Under the pieces are notes generated by a model. It saw only the letters and a program-made list of their open reading frames with translations, was not told where the DNA came from and searched no databases. A DNA stretch of 64,000 nucleotides from assembly GCF_029537485.1 (NCBI RefSeq), contig NZ_JARPUS010000009.1, forward strand, positions 1-64,000. The letters are read 5' to 3'. Source of the stretch: Pseudomonas sp. GOM6. Lineage in GTDB: Bacteria; Pseudomonadota; Gammaproteobacteria; Pseudomonadales; Pseudomonadaceae. Shown here in pieces: positions 56,926 through 64,000 of the stretch. Every line of letters starts with the position of its first letter. Positions within the stretch are counted from its first letter, which is position 1. The translations under genes and the position numbers were made by a program.

Positions 56926-56947
56926 AATTAAATTGCATGCAATTTAA
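56926..56947. promoter_or_regulatory. Palindromic AT-rich operator ahead of gpx
   Basis: AATTAAATTGCATGCAATTT and the following AATT form a near-perfect inverted repeat centred on GCATGC in otherwise GC-rich DNA. It lies about 45 bases before the gpx start. MarR/OhrR proteins bind such AT-rich palindromes, so it is a good OspR site candidate. Confidence 0.65.
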
Positions 56948-56992
56948 TTGCTCGCTATTTTTATGCCTTCACTGACAGCGGAGCCCCAGGCC

Positions 56993-57474
<482 letters not shown>

Positions 57475-57478
<4 letters not shown>

Positions 57479-57942
57479 GTCTGTTTGCTGATAACGACGT
57501 GTCACTGCGTCTGGATGATCAGCTGTGCTTCAAGCTTTATGCCGCTTCGCGTGCAGTGACCCGAGCCTACAAGCCGATGCTCGATGAGTTGGGGCTGACC
57601 TATCCACAGTACCTGGTGATGTTGGTGCTCTGGGAGTGGCAGGCCGAGTCGCCCGAGCAGGCTACCGTCAAGGCCTTGGGCGAGCGACTGATGCTTGATT
57701 CAGGCACCTTGACCCCTTTGCTCAAGCGCCTGGAGCAGTTGGGTCTGGTGCAGCGCCGTCGTTCAGTCACGGACGAGCGAGAGCTGCACCTGGCGCTGAC
57801 TGCAGAAGGCGGAAGGCTGAAAACCTGTGTTCTACCGCTCAAGCGTCGCCTGCTGTGTGAGAGCGGTGTCGATCTGGAGCAGCTCGAAAGCTTGCGCGAG
57901 GGATTGGAGCAGCTGTTGCAGTTGGTCAGTCCGCGCGCGTGA
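57475..57942 (+). CDS. ospR: MarR-family thiol peroxide sensor OspR
   Basis: 155 aa, OhrR/OspR type. The N-terminal DQLCFKLYAASRAV holds the reactive cysteine (C18), and the winged helix is TVKALGERLMLDSGTLTPLLKRLEQLGLVQRRRS. Oxidation of the Cys releases the repressor from DNA and induces gpx. A candidate operator is the AT-rich palindromic AATTAAATTGCATGCAATTT stretch at 56926-56945 ahead of gpx. Gene order (gpx-ospR-sagS) is as in P. aeruginosa. Confidence 0.93.
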
Positions 57943-60244
57943 GGTTAAGCCAGTTGTTCAGCAGACTGGCCAAATCTTCGCGGCGAAATGGCTTTGCCAG
58001 GTAATCGTTCATGCCGGCGGCTTGGCAGCGCTCGCGTTCGTCGGGTAGCGCGTTCGCTGTCAGGGCGATGATCGGTAGCTCCGGCCAGCGCCCGCTTTGG
58101 CGAATACGCCGACTGGCCTCATAGCCGTCCATGATCGGCATGTTGCAGTCCATCAGCACCAGATCCACGGCATTGCGTTCCAGATAGTCGAGGGCCTCGG
58201 CGCCGTGCGCGGCGACGGTGACCTCGCAACCCAACTTGCCGAGCATGCCTTTGGCGACCAGCTGATTGACCGCGTTGTCTTCTACCAGCAGCACGCGTGC
58301 CTTGATGGCGTGCCCGTTGCTCGTCTGCGCAGTGTCCTGCGCGTGTTTGGGGAGTGGTGCCAACAGCTCCTTCAGGGTCTGATGCAGGGTGGCGCGGGCA
58401 AGAGGGCGGGCCAGTTGCGCAAACGGTTCCAGCCTGTTGGCCTGGTCTGAATGGATGAAGGCTCCATAGGGCGATACCAGCAGTAGCGGTATCGACAGTT
58501 GTTGGCGCAACGGAGTCAGGCGCTCGGGACTGTCGCAGATCAGTAGATCGGCTAGCAGTTCGCTGGCGGGTGTATCCGGATTACGGTGCTGTTGCTGCAG
58601 GCCCCAGCGCGGCAGCCAGCAGGCCAATTGCTCTGCCAGGCCGCTCCCGGGGGCACACAGGGTCAGCACGCGGCCCTCCAGTTGCAGCCAGTCAGTCGCC
58701 GGTGCATGGCTGCGCAGCGGTAGTTCGGCGCAAAACTGGCTGCCGAAGCCTTCCTGGGAGTTGAAGGTCAGCTCGCCCTGCATGGTTTCACACAGGCGAC
58801 GAGTCAGGGCCAGGCCCAGGCCGGTGCCGCCGAACTGGCGGGTAATGCCTGCACCCGCCTGGGTAAAGGGTTGGAAGATGCGCTGCTGCGCTTCCTCGGG
58901 AATGCCAATACCGGTATCGCTGACGGTGATGCGAACACCCTTGGCCGTAGGTTCGACCCGCAGGTCGACGCGGCCGAAACGGGTGAATTTGAGGGCATTG
59001 GACAGTAGGTTGCTGACCACCTGACGTACCCGAGTGGGGTCGCCCAGCAGCTGTGCCGGCAGCTGCGGGTCGATCAGGCAGGTCAGCTCAACATTGCTGC
59101 CGGCGTTCTGCGACAGCAGGCTGGCGGTTTCTTCGGCCAATGCGCCGAGGTCGAAGGGGATCTGTTCCAGCTCCAGTTGGCCGGCCTCGAATTTGGACAG
59201 GTCGAGGATGTCGTTGAGCAGGTCCACCAGCACTTTGCCAGAGTCGTGGGCAATGGAGAGCTGCTGGCGTTGCTCGCTGCTCAGCGGGCCGTCCAGCGAC
59301 AAGGCCAGCATACCCAGCAGGCCGTTGAGCGGGGTGCGAATTTCATGGCTCATGTACGCGAGAAAGGCTGCGCGCGCCTGGGCCATTTCCAGAGCGGTAG
59401 CACGTGCCTGTTCCAGTTCGCGGTTGGACAGGGTCAGCCGGGCGTTGGTGGCCTTGAGCTCGGCGGTACGGGCCGAGACGATGTTCTCCAGCTCGGCCAG
59501 ATACTGAGTCAGGCGGTCTTCGGCTTCACGGCGCTGGCTGATTTCCTGGTGGGTGTTGACCAGTTGCTGATTGGTGACCGCCACCAGAATGCCAATTTCA
59601 TCGCGCTCATGGCCGGGTGGGCAAGGCACAGGCGCAAGGTCGCGGCGCGGGTCGCGGTCGCTGAGGGCACGAATGATTTCGACCACGGGCTTGGTCAGCA
59701 TGGCGTAGAACAGCACCAGCAGAATCAGCGACAGCAGCAGGCTGCGGGCGAAGCCGGTCAGCAGGGTAAGCAGGGCGCGGCGCAGGAAGTCGCTGCCGAA
59801 GGCGAAGGTGTCGACCTCCAGGCGCAGTACCCCCAGGGCCTCGCTGGGGGCGTGATCGACGAACAGTGGATCTTCGAACTGGCGGCGCTCGCCGAATAAC
59901 GCGTCGCTGAGAAAACGATAGTCGCTTTGTGTGGCAGGGCGATCCACCGAGGCCAGCACCAGGCCGCTGTTGTCGATGATTTCGGCACGCATGACGGCGG
60001 GTGAGCGCAGCAGTCCCAGCACCAGTTCCTGGGCCAGTTCTGCGTCGATGTTGTAGGAAATGCGGGCGGCCGGGTTATGGCTGATTTCCAGCAGGGAGTG
60101 GATTTCCCGGTCGATGGAGGCGTCTTCGCTGGCATAATCCACGCCGATCTGGATCAGGCTGAGCAGCATTCCCAGGATAAAGGCCACCAGCACCGTAAGA
60201 CTGGCCTGTTTGAATGACAGGCGGTGGGTGAGGGATATATCCAT
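57926..60244 (-). CDS. sagS: Hybrid sensor histidine kinase SagS
   Basis: 772 aa. Two membrane segments (about 13-35 and 160-182) bracket a periplasmic domain of about 125 residues. A HAMP-like linker and coiled coil follow, then HisKA with H300 (AYMSHEIRTPLNGLLG), HATPase with DTGIGIP and FGGTGLGLAL, and a C-terminal receiver (LLVEDNAVNQLV, LMDCNMPIMDGYE, ALTANAL). The layout and gene order equal P. aeruginosa SagS (PA2824), which directs the switch to biofilm life and drug tolerance through HptB and BfiS. Its 3' end overlaps ospR by 17 bases, tail to tail. Start at ATG 60244. Confidence 0.93.
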   Translation of the reverse strand: MDISLTHRLSFKQASLTVLVAFILGMLLSLIQIGVDYASEDASIDREIHSLLEISHNPAARISYNIDAELAQELVLGLLRSPAVMRAEIIDNSGLVLASVDRPATQSDYRFLSDALFGERRQFEDPLFVDHAPSEALGVLRLEVDTFAFGSDFLRRALLTLLTGFARSLLLSLILLVLFYAMLTKPVVEIIRALSDRDPRRDLAPVPCPPGHERDEIGILVAVTNQQLVNTHQEISQRREAEDRLTQYLAELENIVSARTAELKATNARLTLSNRELEQARATALEMAQARAAFLAYMSHEIRTPLNGLLGMLALSLDGPLSSEQRQQLSIAHDSGKVLVDLLNDILDLSKFEAGQLELEQIPFDLGALAEETASLLSQNAGSNVELTCLIDPQLPAQLLGDPTRVRQVVSNLLSNALKFTRFGRVDLRVEPTAKGVRITVSDTGIGIPEEAQQRIFQPFTQAGAGITRQFGGTGLGLALTRRLCETMQGELTFNSQEGFGSQFCAELPLRSHAPATDWLQLEGRVLTLCAPGSGLAEQLACWLPRWGLQQQHRNPDTPASELLADLLICDSPERLTPLRQQLSIPLLLVSPYGAFIHSDQANRLEPFAQLARPLARATLHQTLKELLAPLPKHAQDTAQTSNGHAIKARVLLVEDNAVNQLVAKGMLGKLGCEVTVAAHGAEALDYLERNAVDLVLMDCNMPIMDGYEASRRIRQSGRWPELPIIALTANALPDERERCQAAGMNDYLAKPFRREDLASLLNNWLNLTRAD

Positions 60245-60338
60245 GGGGTGGCGATCTGGTCCTTGATAAGGCGCCCGCCAAGCATAGCCCATCGGATACT
60301 GGCTCTGGCAGGGGCTGGCCAGATATGAGGAGTGATTC

Positions 60339-61232
60339 GTGGATTCCCAGTTGAACCATTTTTTGCAACGTGCCGAGGCGGCCTTGGCACGGATTGAACC
60401 GCTGTTGCCGGCGGAGCGTGTGGCGTTGGACTGGCAGCACGTCATCGCGGCGCGCTGGCAGCGTGAGGGACGTGGCGGTTATCTGCAGCCGCTCAACGTC
60501 AGTCTCGATCTGAGCCTGACCGACCTAGTGGGTGTGGATGCCCAGCGCGAGCAGTTGGCGCGTAACACCCGGCAGTTCGTCAAGGGTCTGCCGGCCAACC
60601 ATGCACTGCTCTGGGGTGCGCGCGGCACGGGTAAGTCCTCGCTGGTGCGGGCGCTGCTGGCCGAGCATGCTCAGGCCGGATTGCGCCTGATCGAAATCGA
60701 GCGTGACCACCTGGCCGATCTGCCCAAGGTGGTCGAGGCGCTGGCCGGTCTGCCGCAGCGTTTCGTGCTGTTCTGTGACGATCTCTCCTTTGAGTCCGGT
60801 GAGGGCGACTACCGGGTGCTAAAGACTGTCCTCGACGGCTCGCTGGAGCGGGCGCCCGACAACCTGTTGCTCTATGCGACCTCCAACCGCCGCCACCTGG
60901 TGCCGGAGAAGGAAAGCGACAATGACAACTGGCAGCGTGTCGAAGGCGAGCTGCATCCGAGCGAAGCTGTAGAGGACAAGATTGCCCTGTCTGATCGTTT
61001 CGGGCTGTGGCTGTCGTTTTACCCCTTTACCCAGGATCATTTCCTGGCCGTCGTACGGCATTGGATCGAGGTCCTTGCCGGGCAGGCGGGATTGCATTGG
61101 CAGTGGAGCCACGAGCTGGAGGTTCTGGCCATCCGCTGGGCGTTGGGGCGCGGTAATCGTAACGGCCGCTGTGCCTATCAGTTCGCCCGTAGCTGGGTTG
61201 GTCAGCAATTGTTGGAGGTGGCAGGTGATTGA
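60339..61232 (+). CDS. DUF815 AAA-type ATPase
   Basis: 297 aa. The Walker A motif is LLWGARGTGKSSLVRAL and the Walker B region FVLFCDDLSFESGE. LYATSNRRHLVPE holds the sensor 1 asparagine. Family members are single-domain ATPases of unknown function, often near redox genes. The next gene, fRMsr, begins within its last codons, so the two are coupled. Corresponds to PA2823. Confidence 0.92.
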   Translation: MDSQLNHFLQRAEAALARIEPLLPAERVALDWQHVIAARWQREGRGGYLQPLNVSLDLSLTDLVGVDAQREQLARNTRQFVKGLPANHALLWGARGTGKSSLVRALLAEHAQAGLRLIEIERDHLADLPKVVEALAGLPQRFVLFCDDLSFESGEGDYRVLKTVLDGSLERAPDNLLLYATSNRRHLVPEKESDNDNWQRVEGELHPSEAVEDKIALSDRFGLWLSFYPFTQDHFLAVVRHWIEVLAGQAGLHWQWSHELEVLAIRWALGRGNRNGRCAYQFARSWVGQQLLEVAGD

Positions 61233-61707
61233 TCTGCAGAGTGCCGGTCAGGGCCGCGAGGGCTATGCGCTGATGACTGCACAGTTAGAGGCGCTGCTGG
61301 CGGATGAGCGCGATTTCATTGCCAATGCCGCGCAGTTTGCGGCGTTCCTCTTTCATGAGCTGGGTGATCTGAACTGGGCGGGTTTCTATCTGGCGCGCGG
61401 CGAAGAGTTGGTGCTGGGGCCGTTTCAGGGCAAGGTGGCTTGTGTGCGTATTCCCTTTGGGCGCGGAGTGTGCGGTGCTGCGGCAAGTACGCGGCAGACG
61501 CAGCGGGTAGAGGATGTGCATGCCTTTGCCGGGCATATTGCGTGCGACAGCGCCTCCAATAGCGAGTTGGTAGTACCGCTGGTCAAGGGCGGCAGGTTGA
61601 TCGCTGTGCTCGACCTGGATAGCCCTCTGCTGGGGCGTTTCAGTGCTGACGATCAGGTGGGTGTCGAGCGCCTGGCGGAGGTTTTCCTGCGCCTGACCGA
61701 CTGTTGA
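61225..61707 (+). CDS. Free methionine-(R)-sulfoxide reductase (GAF type)
   Basis: 160 aa GAF domain. The three cysteines of fRMsr enzymes are at C73 (KVACVRIPFG), C83 (RGVCGAAA) and C107 (HIACDSASNSE). It reduces free, not protein-bound, methionine R-sulfoxide. GTG start at 61225, with GGAGG at 61214-61218; the start overlaps the DUF815 stop by eight bases. With msrB nearby, two methionine-repair enzymes flank sagS. Confidence 0.92.
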   Translation: MIDLQSAGQGREGYALMTAQLEALLADERDFIANAAQFAAFLFHELGDLNWAGFYLARGEELVLGPFQGKVACVRIPFGRGVCGAAASTRQTQRVEDVHAFAGHIACDSASNSELVVPLVKGGRLIAVLDLDSPLLGRFSADDQVGVERLAEVFLRLTDC

Positions 61708-61719
61708 GGTGTTGAGAAT

Positions 61720-61749
61720 GGAAAGGCCCGGCGTTTGCCGGGCCTTTCC
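61720..61749 (+). terminator. Rho-independent terminator-type hairpin
   Basis: GGAAAGGCCCGGC-GTTT-GCCGGGCCTTTCC, a perfect 13-pair stem between the fRMsr and the convergent GST genes. Confidence 0.9.
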
Positions 61750-61762
61750 ATTTGCGGCTGCT

Positions 61763-62425
61763 TCACGCCTTGGCAGTCATCTTGGCGATGACTTTGAGCT
61801 CGCCAGGCAGCACGCTCTGCACCGAGTCACGGCTCTTGACTCTGGCATAGTGGGCGGCGAGAGCGGGCCAACGGCTGGCATCCACTAGTTCGCCGCCGTG
61901 CTCCATGTTCTGTAGCTGGCAGTAGACGGCCAGGTCAGCCTGGCTCAGCTGCTCTCCCACAAAATACGTGTTTTCTCCCAGGCACTGTTCCAGATAGTCG
62001 AAATGCTTGGGCAGCTTGTCGTGCAGTGCTGTTTGTACGCTTTCTTCGTCGCAGACCTGGCCCTGCATAGGCTTGAGCAAGCGGTTGCGGAATACGCCAA
62101 AGGTGCACAGCGGTGCCAGCTCATAGTCGGCGTATTTTTCCAGCCAGCGAATCCGGGCTTTGCCCTCGGCGTGCTGACCGAACAGGGCTGGACGTTCCGG
62201 GTATTTCTCTTCCAGGTACTGGCATATCACGCTGGAGTCGGCCAGGGTGAAATCGCCGTCGCGCAGGGCCGGGATGCGTCCCAGCGGGTTGAGATCGCGA
62301 TACCAGTCCGGTTGGCCGAAAGGGGTGACGATGTCCAGTTGGTATTCCAGGCCTTTCTCCAGCAGGCACAGGCGCAGCTTGCGTACGAACGGCGAGAGCG
62401 GGGCGCCGTAAACGATCAGGCTCAT
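61763..62425 (-). CDS. Glutathione S-transferase family protein
   Basis: 220 aa. The thioredoxin-like N-terminal domain has YGAPLSPFVRKLRLCLLEKGLEYQ, where Ser in SPFV is the likely catalytic residue, and GRIPALRDGDFTLADSSVICQYLEEKYP is the glutathione-binding cis-Pro and SNAIL-type segment. The C-terminal helical domain has FVGEQLSQADLAVYCQL. Substrate unknown. Corresponds to PA2821, completing the conserved gene order. Confidence 0.93.
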   Translation of the reverse strand: MSLIVYGAPLSPFVRKLRLCLLEKGLEYQLDIVTPFGQPDWYRDLNPLGRIPALRDGDFTLADSSVICQYLEEKYPERPALFGQHAEGKARIRWLEKYADYELAPLCTFGVFRNRLLKPMQGQVCDEESVQTALHDKLPKHFDYLEQCLGENTYFVGEQLSQADLAVYCQLQNMEHGGELVDASRWPALAAHYARVKSRDSVQSVLPGELKVIAKMTAKA

Positions 62426-62440
62426 CGGGACTCCTTGTGT

Positions 62441-63208
62441 TCAGTCGTAGATATTCTTTTTCTTCCAGTCGTTTTCTTCGAGCGACTTGAGTCCTTCGGT
62501 CAGCTCGCTGGGCTCGTCGTCAGCAGGTTTGGCTTTTTCCAGTACTACAGCGTTGGCACGGGCCAGGAGTTGCTCGAATTTCTGCAACTGCGCCTTGTAA
62601 CGCTCGGTGTCCGGTTGCTTGCGCAGGTATTGCACGCCGCGTTCATAGGCCAGGCGGGCTTGCCCCGGCTGGCTTTGCTGCATGAACTGTTGCCCCAGGT
62701 TGCTGAAAAACTCGGTATGCACCTGCACCAGCATGTGGCGAATTTCGCCCAGCCAGCGTTTAGCGTCGTTGGCTGGTAGGAGGCGTTCCTGGGCGGCGCG
62801 AGTGATTTGGCCGTGGAAGTTTTCCAGCAGGTAGCGGATGTCCTTGGCCATGGCCTCGGTCGTGATCTGCTGTGGCGGGTTGCGTACGGGGATGTCGTCG
62901 CCCTTGGCGACCCATTCGCGGAGTTCGGCGATACGATTGCGCAGGTTGGCGTTCTGTTTGTCCAGCGAGAGCAGGCGTTCGCCGTGTTGCAGTTCGAAGC
63001 GGCTGAGCAGCAGTTTCAGTGCTGGCGTCATCAGCTGGCCTGGCATGTTCTCGGAAACATCGCGACTGCGACGTACCCGGTCATTCAGGTCTGCCTTGAG
63101 TCGGGCTTTCTCCAGTTTGCTGTTCTCCACCAGATGGTTGATGTAACCGATGGCGAACAGCACCACTATGCCGCTGATAATCAAGGCGGTGATGACGAGT
63201 GGGGACAC
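62441..63208 (-). CDS. Membrane-anchored coiled-coil protein, 255 aa
   Basis: An N-terminal transmembrane helix (LVITALIISGIVVLFAIGYINHLV, 4-27) is followed by a long charged helical region (ENSKLEKARLKADLNDRVRRSRDV; RLLSLDKQNANLRNRIAELREWV) that is probably a coiled coil, then a TPR-like piece (ARLAYERGVQYLRKQPDTERYKAQLQKFEQLL). Known only as a Pseudomonas conserved hypothetical. It sits 15 bases upstream of the GST gene in the same direction, so is likely cotranscribed. Confidence 0.85.
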   Translation of the reverse strand: MSPLVITALIISGIVVLFAIGYINHLVENSKLEKARLKADLNDRVRRSRDVSENMPGQLMTPALKLLLSRFELQHGERLLSLDKQNANLRNRIAELREWVAKGDDIPVRNPPQQITTEAMAKDIRYLLENFHGQITRAAQERLLPANDAKRWLGEIRHMLVQVHTEFFSNLGQQFMQQSQPGQARLAYERGVQYLRKQPDTERYKAQLQKFEQLLARANAVVLEKAKPADDEPSELTEGLKSLEENDWKKKNIYD

Positions 63209-63428
63209 CTGTGAATCTCCCGGACGCTATTTTTTCCCCGAGTGTAGTGCCTTGGTGCTCATGCTCATAGCATGGTGTCAATTTCTGTTCCGAAGTCTTT
63301 GATTTAAAAAAAGTTTTGAATGGAGGTTGACGCTCCTTGAAAGGCTCCATAGAATGCGCGCCACTTTCAGCGTATTGGCGCAAGCAAATAAGTTGAAAGC
63401 CGGAAAGCTGTTGTAAGCTCCGGGCCAC

Positions 63429-63504
63429 GTCCCCTTCGTCTAGTGGCCTAGGACACCGCCCTTTCACGGCGGTAACAGGGGTTCGAGTCCCCTAGGGGAC
63501 GCCA
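63429..63504 (+). tRNA. tRNA-Glu (anticodon TTC)
   Basis: 76 bases. The acceptor stem GTCCCCT pairs with AGGGGAC, followed by the G discriminator base and encoded CCA. The anticodon stem is CCGCC/GGCGG with loop CTTTCAC, so the anticodon is TTC (Glu). The T arm GGGGTTCGAGTCCCC is normal. Confidence 0.98.
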
Positions 63505-63529
63505 CTTTCTTTCCGCGTTTTGCGGACTT

Positions 63530-63566
63530 AAAAGGGTCACTCTCAGGAGTGGCCCTTTTGTTTTTC
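63530..63566 (+). terminator. Terminator of the tRNA-Glu gene
   Basis: AAAAGGGTCACT / AGTGGCCCTTTT stem with one mismatch and TTTTGTTTTT tail, 26 bases after the CCA end. Confidence 0.9.
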
Positions 63567-63744
63567 TGGCTTCTTTCTATTCTCATGTCTTTAGTCTGTC
63601 GCCGCCGTATTGCGGGTCGGCCGCTCTGCTGAGCGCGTTCAGGCGTTACACTCTCTGTCTGTATCAATTGACCGAAGGTGTGCTTCGGGCTGGCTGGGTG
63701 CCGTCACAGCAGCCGTATGCCGTTCGCGATAGGGGGAGAGGACA

Positions 63745-64000
63745 TGGGGCTGACGATGGATGCGGTGCTGCAGCGAGCGCGCCCGGTATTGCCGGTGTTG
63801 GTGATTGAGGATTGTGCGCTGGCGGTGGACCTGGCCCGCGCCCTGCACGCTGGCGGTGTTGAGGTGCTGGAAGTGACCCTGCGTACTCCGCGCGCCCTGG
63901 ATGCTCTGGCGGCTATCCGTCAGGCGCTGCCTGATCTGCTGGTTGGGGCGGGGACCGTGATCCATGCCGAGCAGTTTTTGGAAGCGCGCGATGCCGGCGC
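63745..64000 (+). CDS. eda: KDPG/KHG aldolase, N-terminal part (cut by window end)
   Basis: The visible 85 residues (MGLTMDAVLQRARPVLPVLV, then EVLEVTLRTPRALDAL and LLVGAGTVIHAEQFLEARDAGA) are the N-terminal third of Eda, including the catalytic glutamate in VEVLEVTLRT. It cleaves 2-keto-3-deoxy-6-phosphogluconate, the Edd product, into pyruvate and glyceraldehyde 3-phosphate. ATG 63745 is preceded by AGGGGGAG; ATG 63757 is an alternative. The gene stands alone behind tRNA-Glu, 28 kb from edd-pgl. Confidence 0.95.

Noticed and set aside
63429-63504. tRNA-Glu as an integration site of a genomic island
   Set aside because: No integrase and no repeat of the tRNA 3' end are visible in the window; flanking genes are core.

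Overview
The window is chromosomal DNA from a GC-rich gammaproteobacterium, almost certainly a Pseudomonas of the mendocina / pseudoalcaligenes / oleovorans type. The evidence is the conserved block htpX - alaA - msrB - gpx - ospR - sagS - DUF815 - fRMsr - GST - tRNA-Glu (the PA2821-PA2830 order of P. aeruginosa), rhlG, rimO, the Entner-Doudoroff genes edd, pgl and eda, several families of Pseudomonas palindromic intergenic repeats, and a fused glucosylglycerol-phosphate synthase/phosphatase typical of moderately salt-tolerant pseudomonads.

Region 1 (1-3898) is the most unusual part: the attI-proximal end of a chromosomal integron. Five gene cassettes, all read leftward, are separated by attC sites of 77-89 bp. 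They are followed by an attI-like zone holding a perfect 38-bp palindrome, and then by a divergently oriented integron integrase gene destroyed by a nonsense codon, an internal deletion and a frameshift. Cassette boundaries can be proven internally: the 7-base core at each cassette's 5' end repeats the core of its own attC R'' site (exact in four cassettes, 6/7 in the fifth). Cassette products are an HNH-nuclease-like protein, a membrane-anchored small protein, two small orphan ORFs and a 231-aa orphan. Two cassettes are strikingly AT-rich. The array is a fossil reservoir that cannot reshuffle itself, and it is a reasonable place to look for undescribed phage-defence genes.

Region 2 (4-16 kb) carries rimO, an NhaC-type antiporter with a histone-deacetylase-like amidohydrolase and a LuxR regulator, a cytosolic PAS-PAS chemoreceptor, a PaiB/GNAT pair divergent from a MocR-type regulator, and a PuuB-like amine oxidase. 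Region 3 (16.9-30.5 kb) looks like a coordinated lipid/alkyl-sulfate gene set: a DUF1302/DUF1329 envelope pair, a MalT-like LuxR activator, an AraC regulator divergent from a GMC alcohol dehydrogenase, an SdsA1-like alkylsulfatase, an acyl-CoA ligase and rhlG.

Region 4 (31-42 kb) holds aroP, edd-pgl, the GgpPS fusion, an MFS transporter, arfB and a PAS-GGDEF cyclase. It ends in a gene-free stretch with a long hairpin and an alternative pairing partner, which may be an RNA or a small mobile repeat. Region 5 (42-49.5 kb) is a five-gene leftward operon with overlapping or nearly abutting genes (flavin monooxygenase, BASS symporter, SDR, TauE/SafE permease, D-aminoacylase-like amidohydrolase), divergent from an AraC regulator coupled to a spermidine-synthase-like gene. 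Its substrate is unknown.

Region 6 (49.7-64 kb) is conserved core: deaD, a DODA dioxygenase, a substrate-binding/PAS protein, htpX, alaA, the oxidative-damage genes msrB-gpx-ospR and fRMsr, the hybrid kinase sagS, a GST, tRNA-Glu and the start of eda. No rRNA, CRISPR array, intact insertion sequence or prophage is visible.
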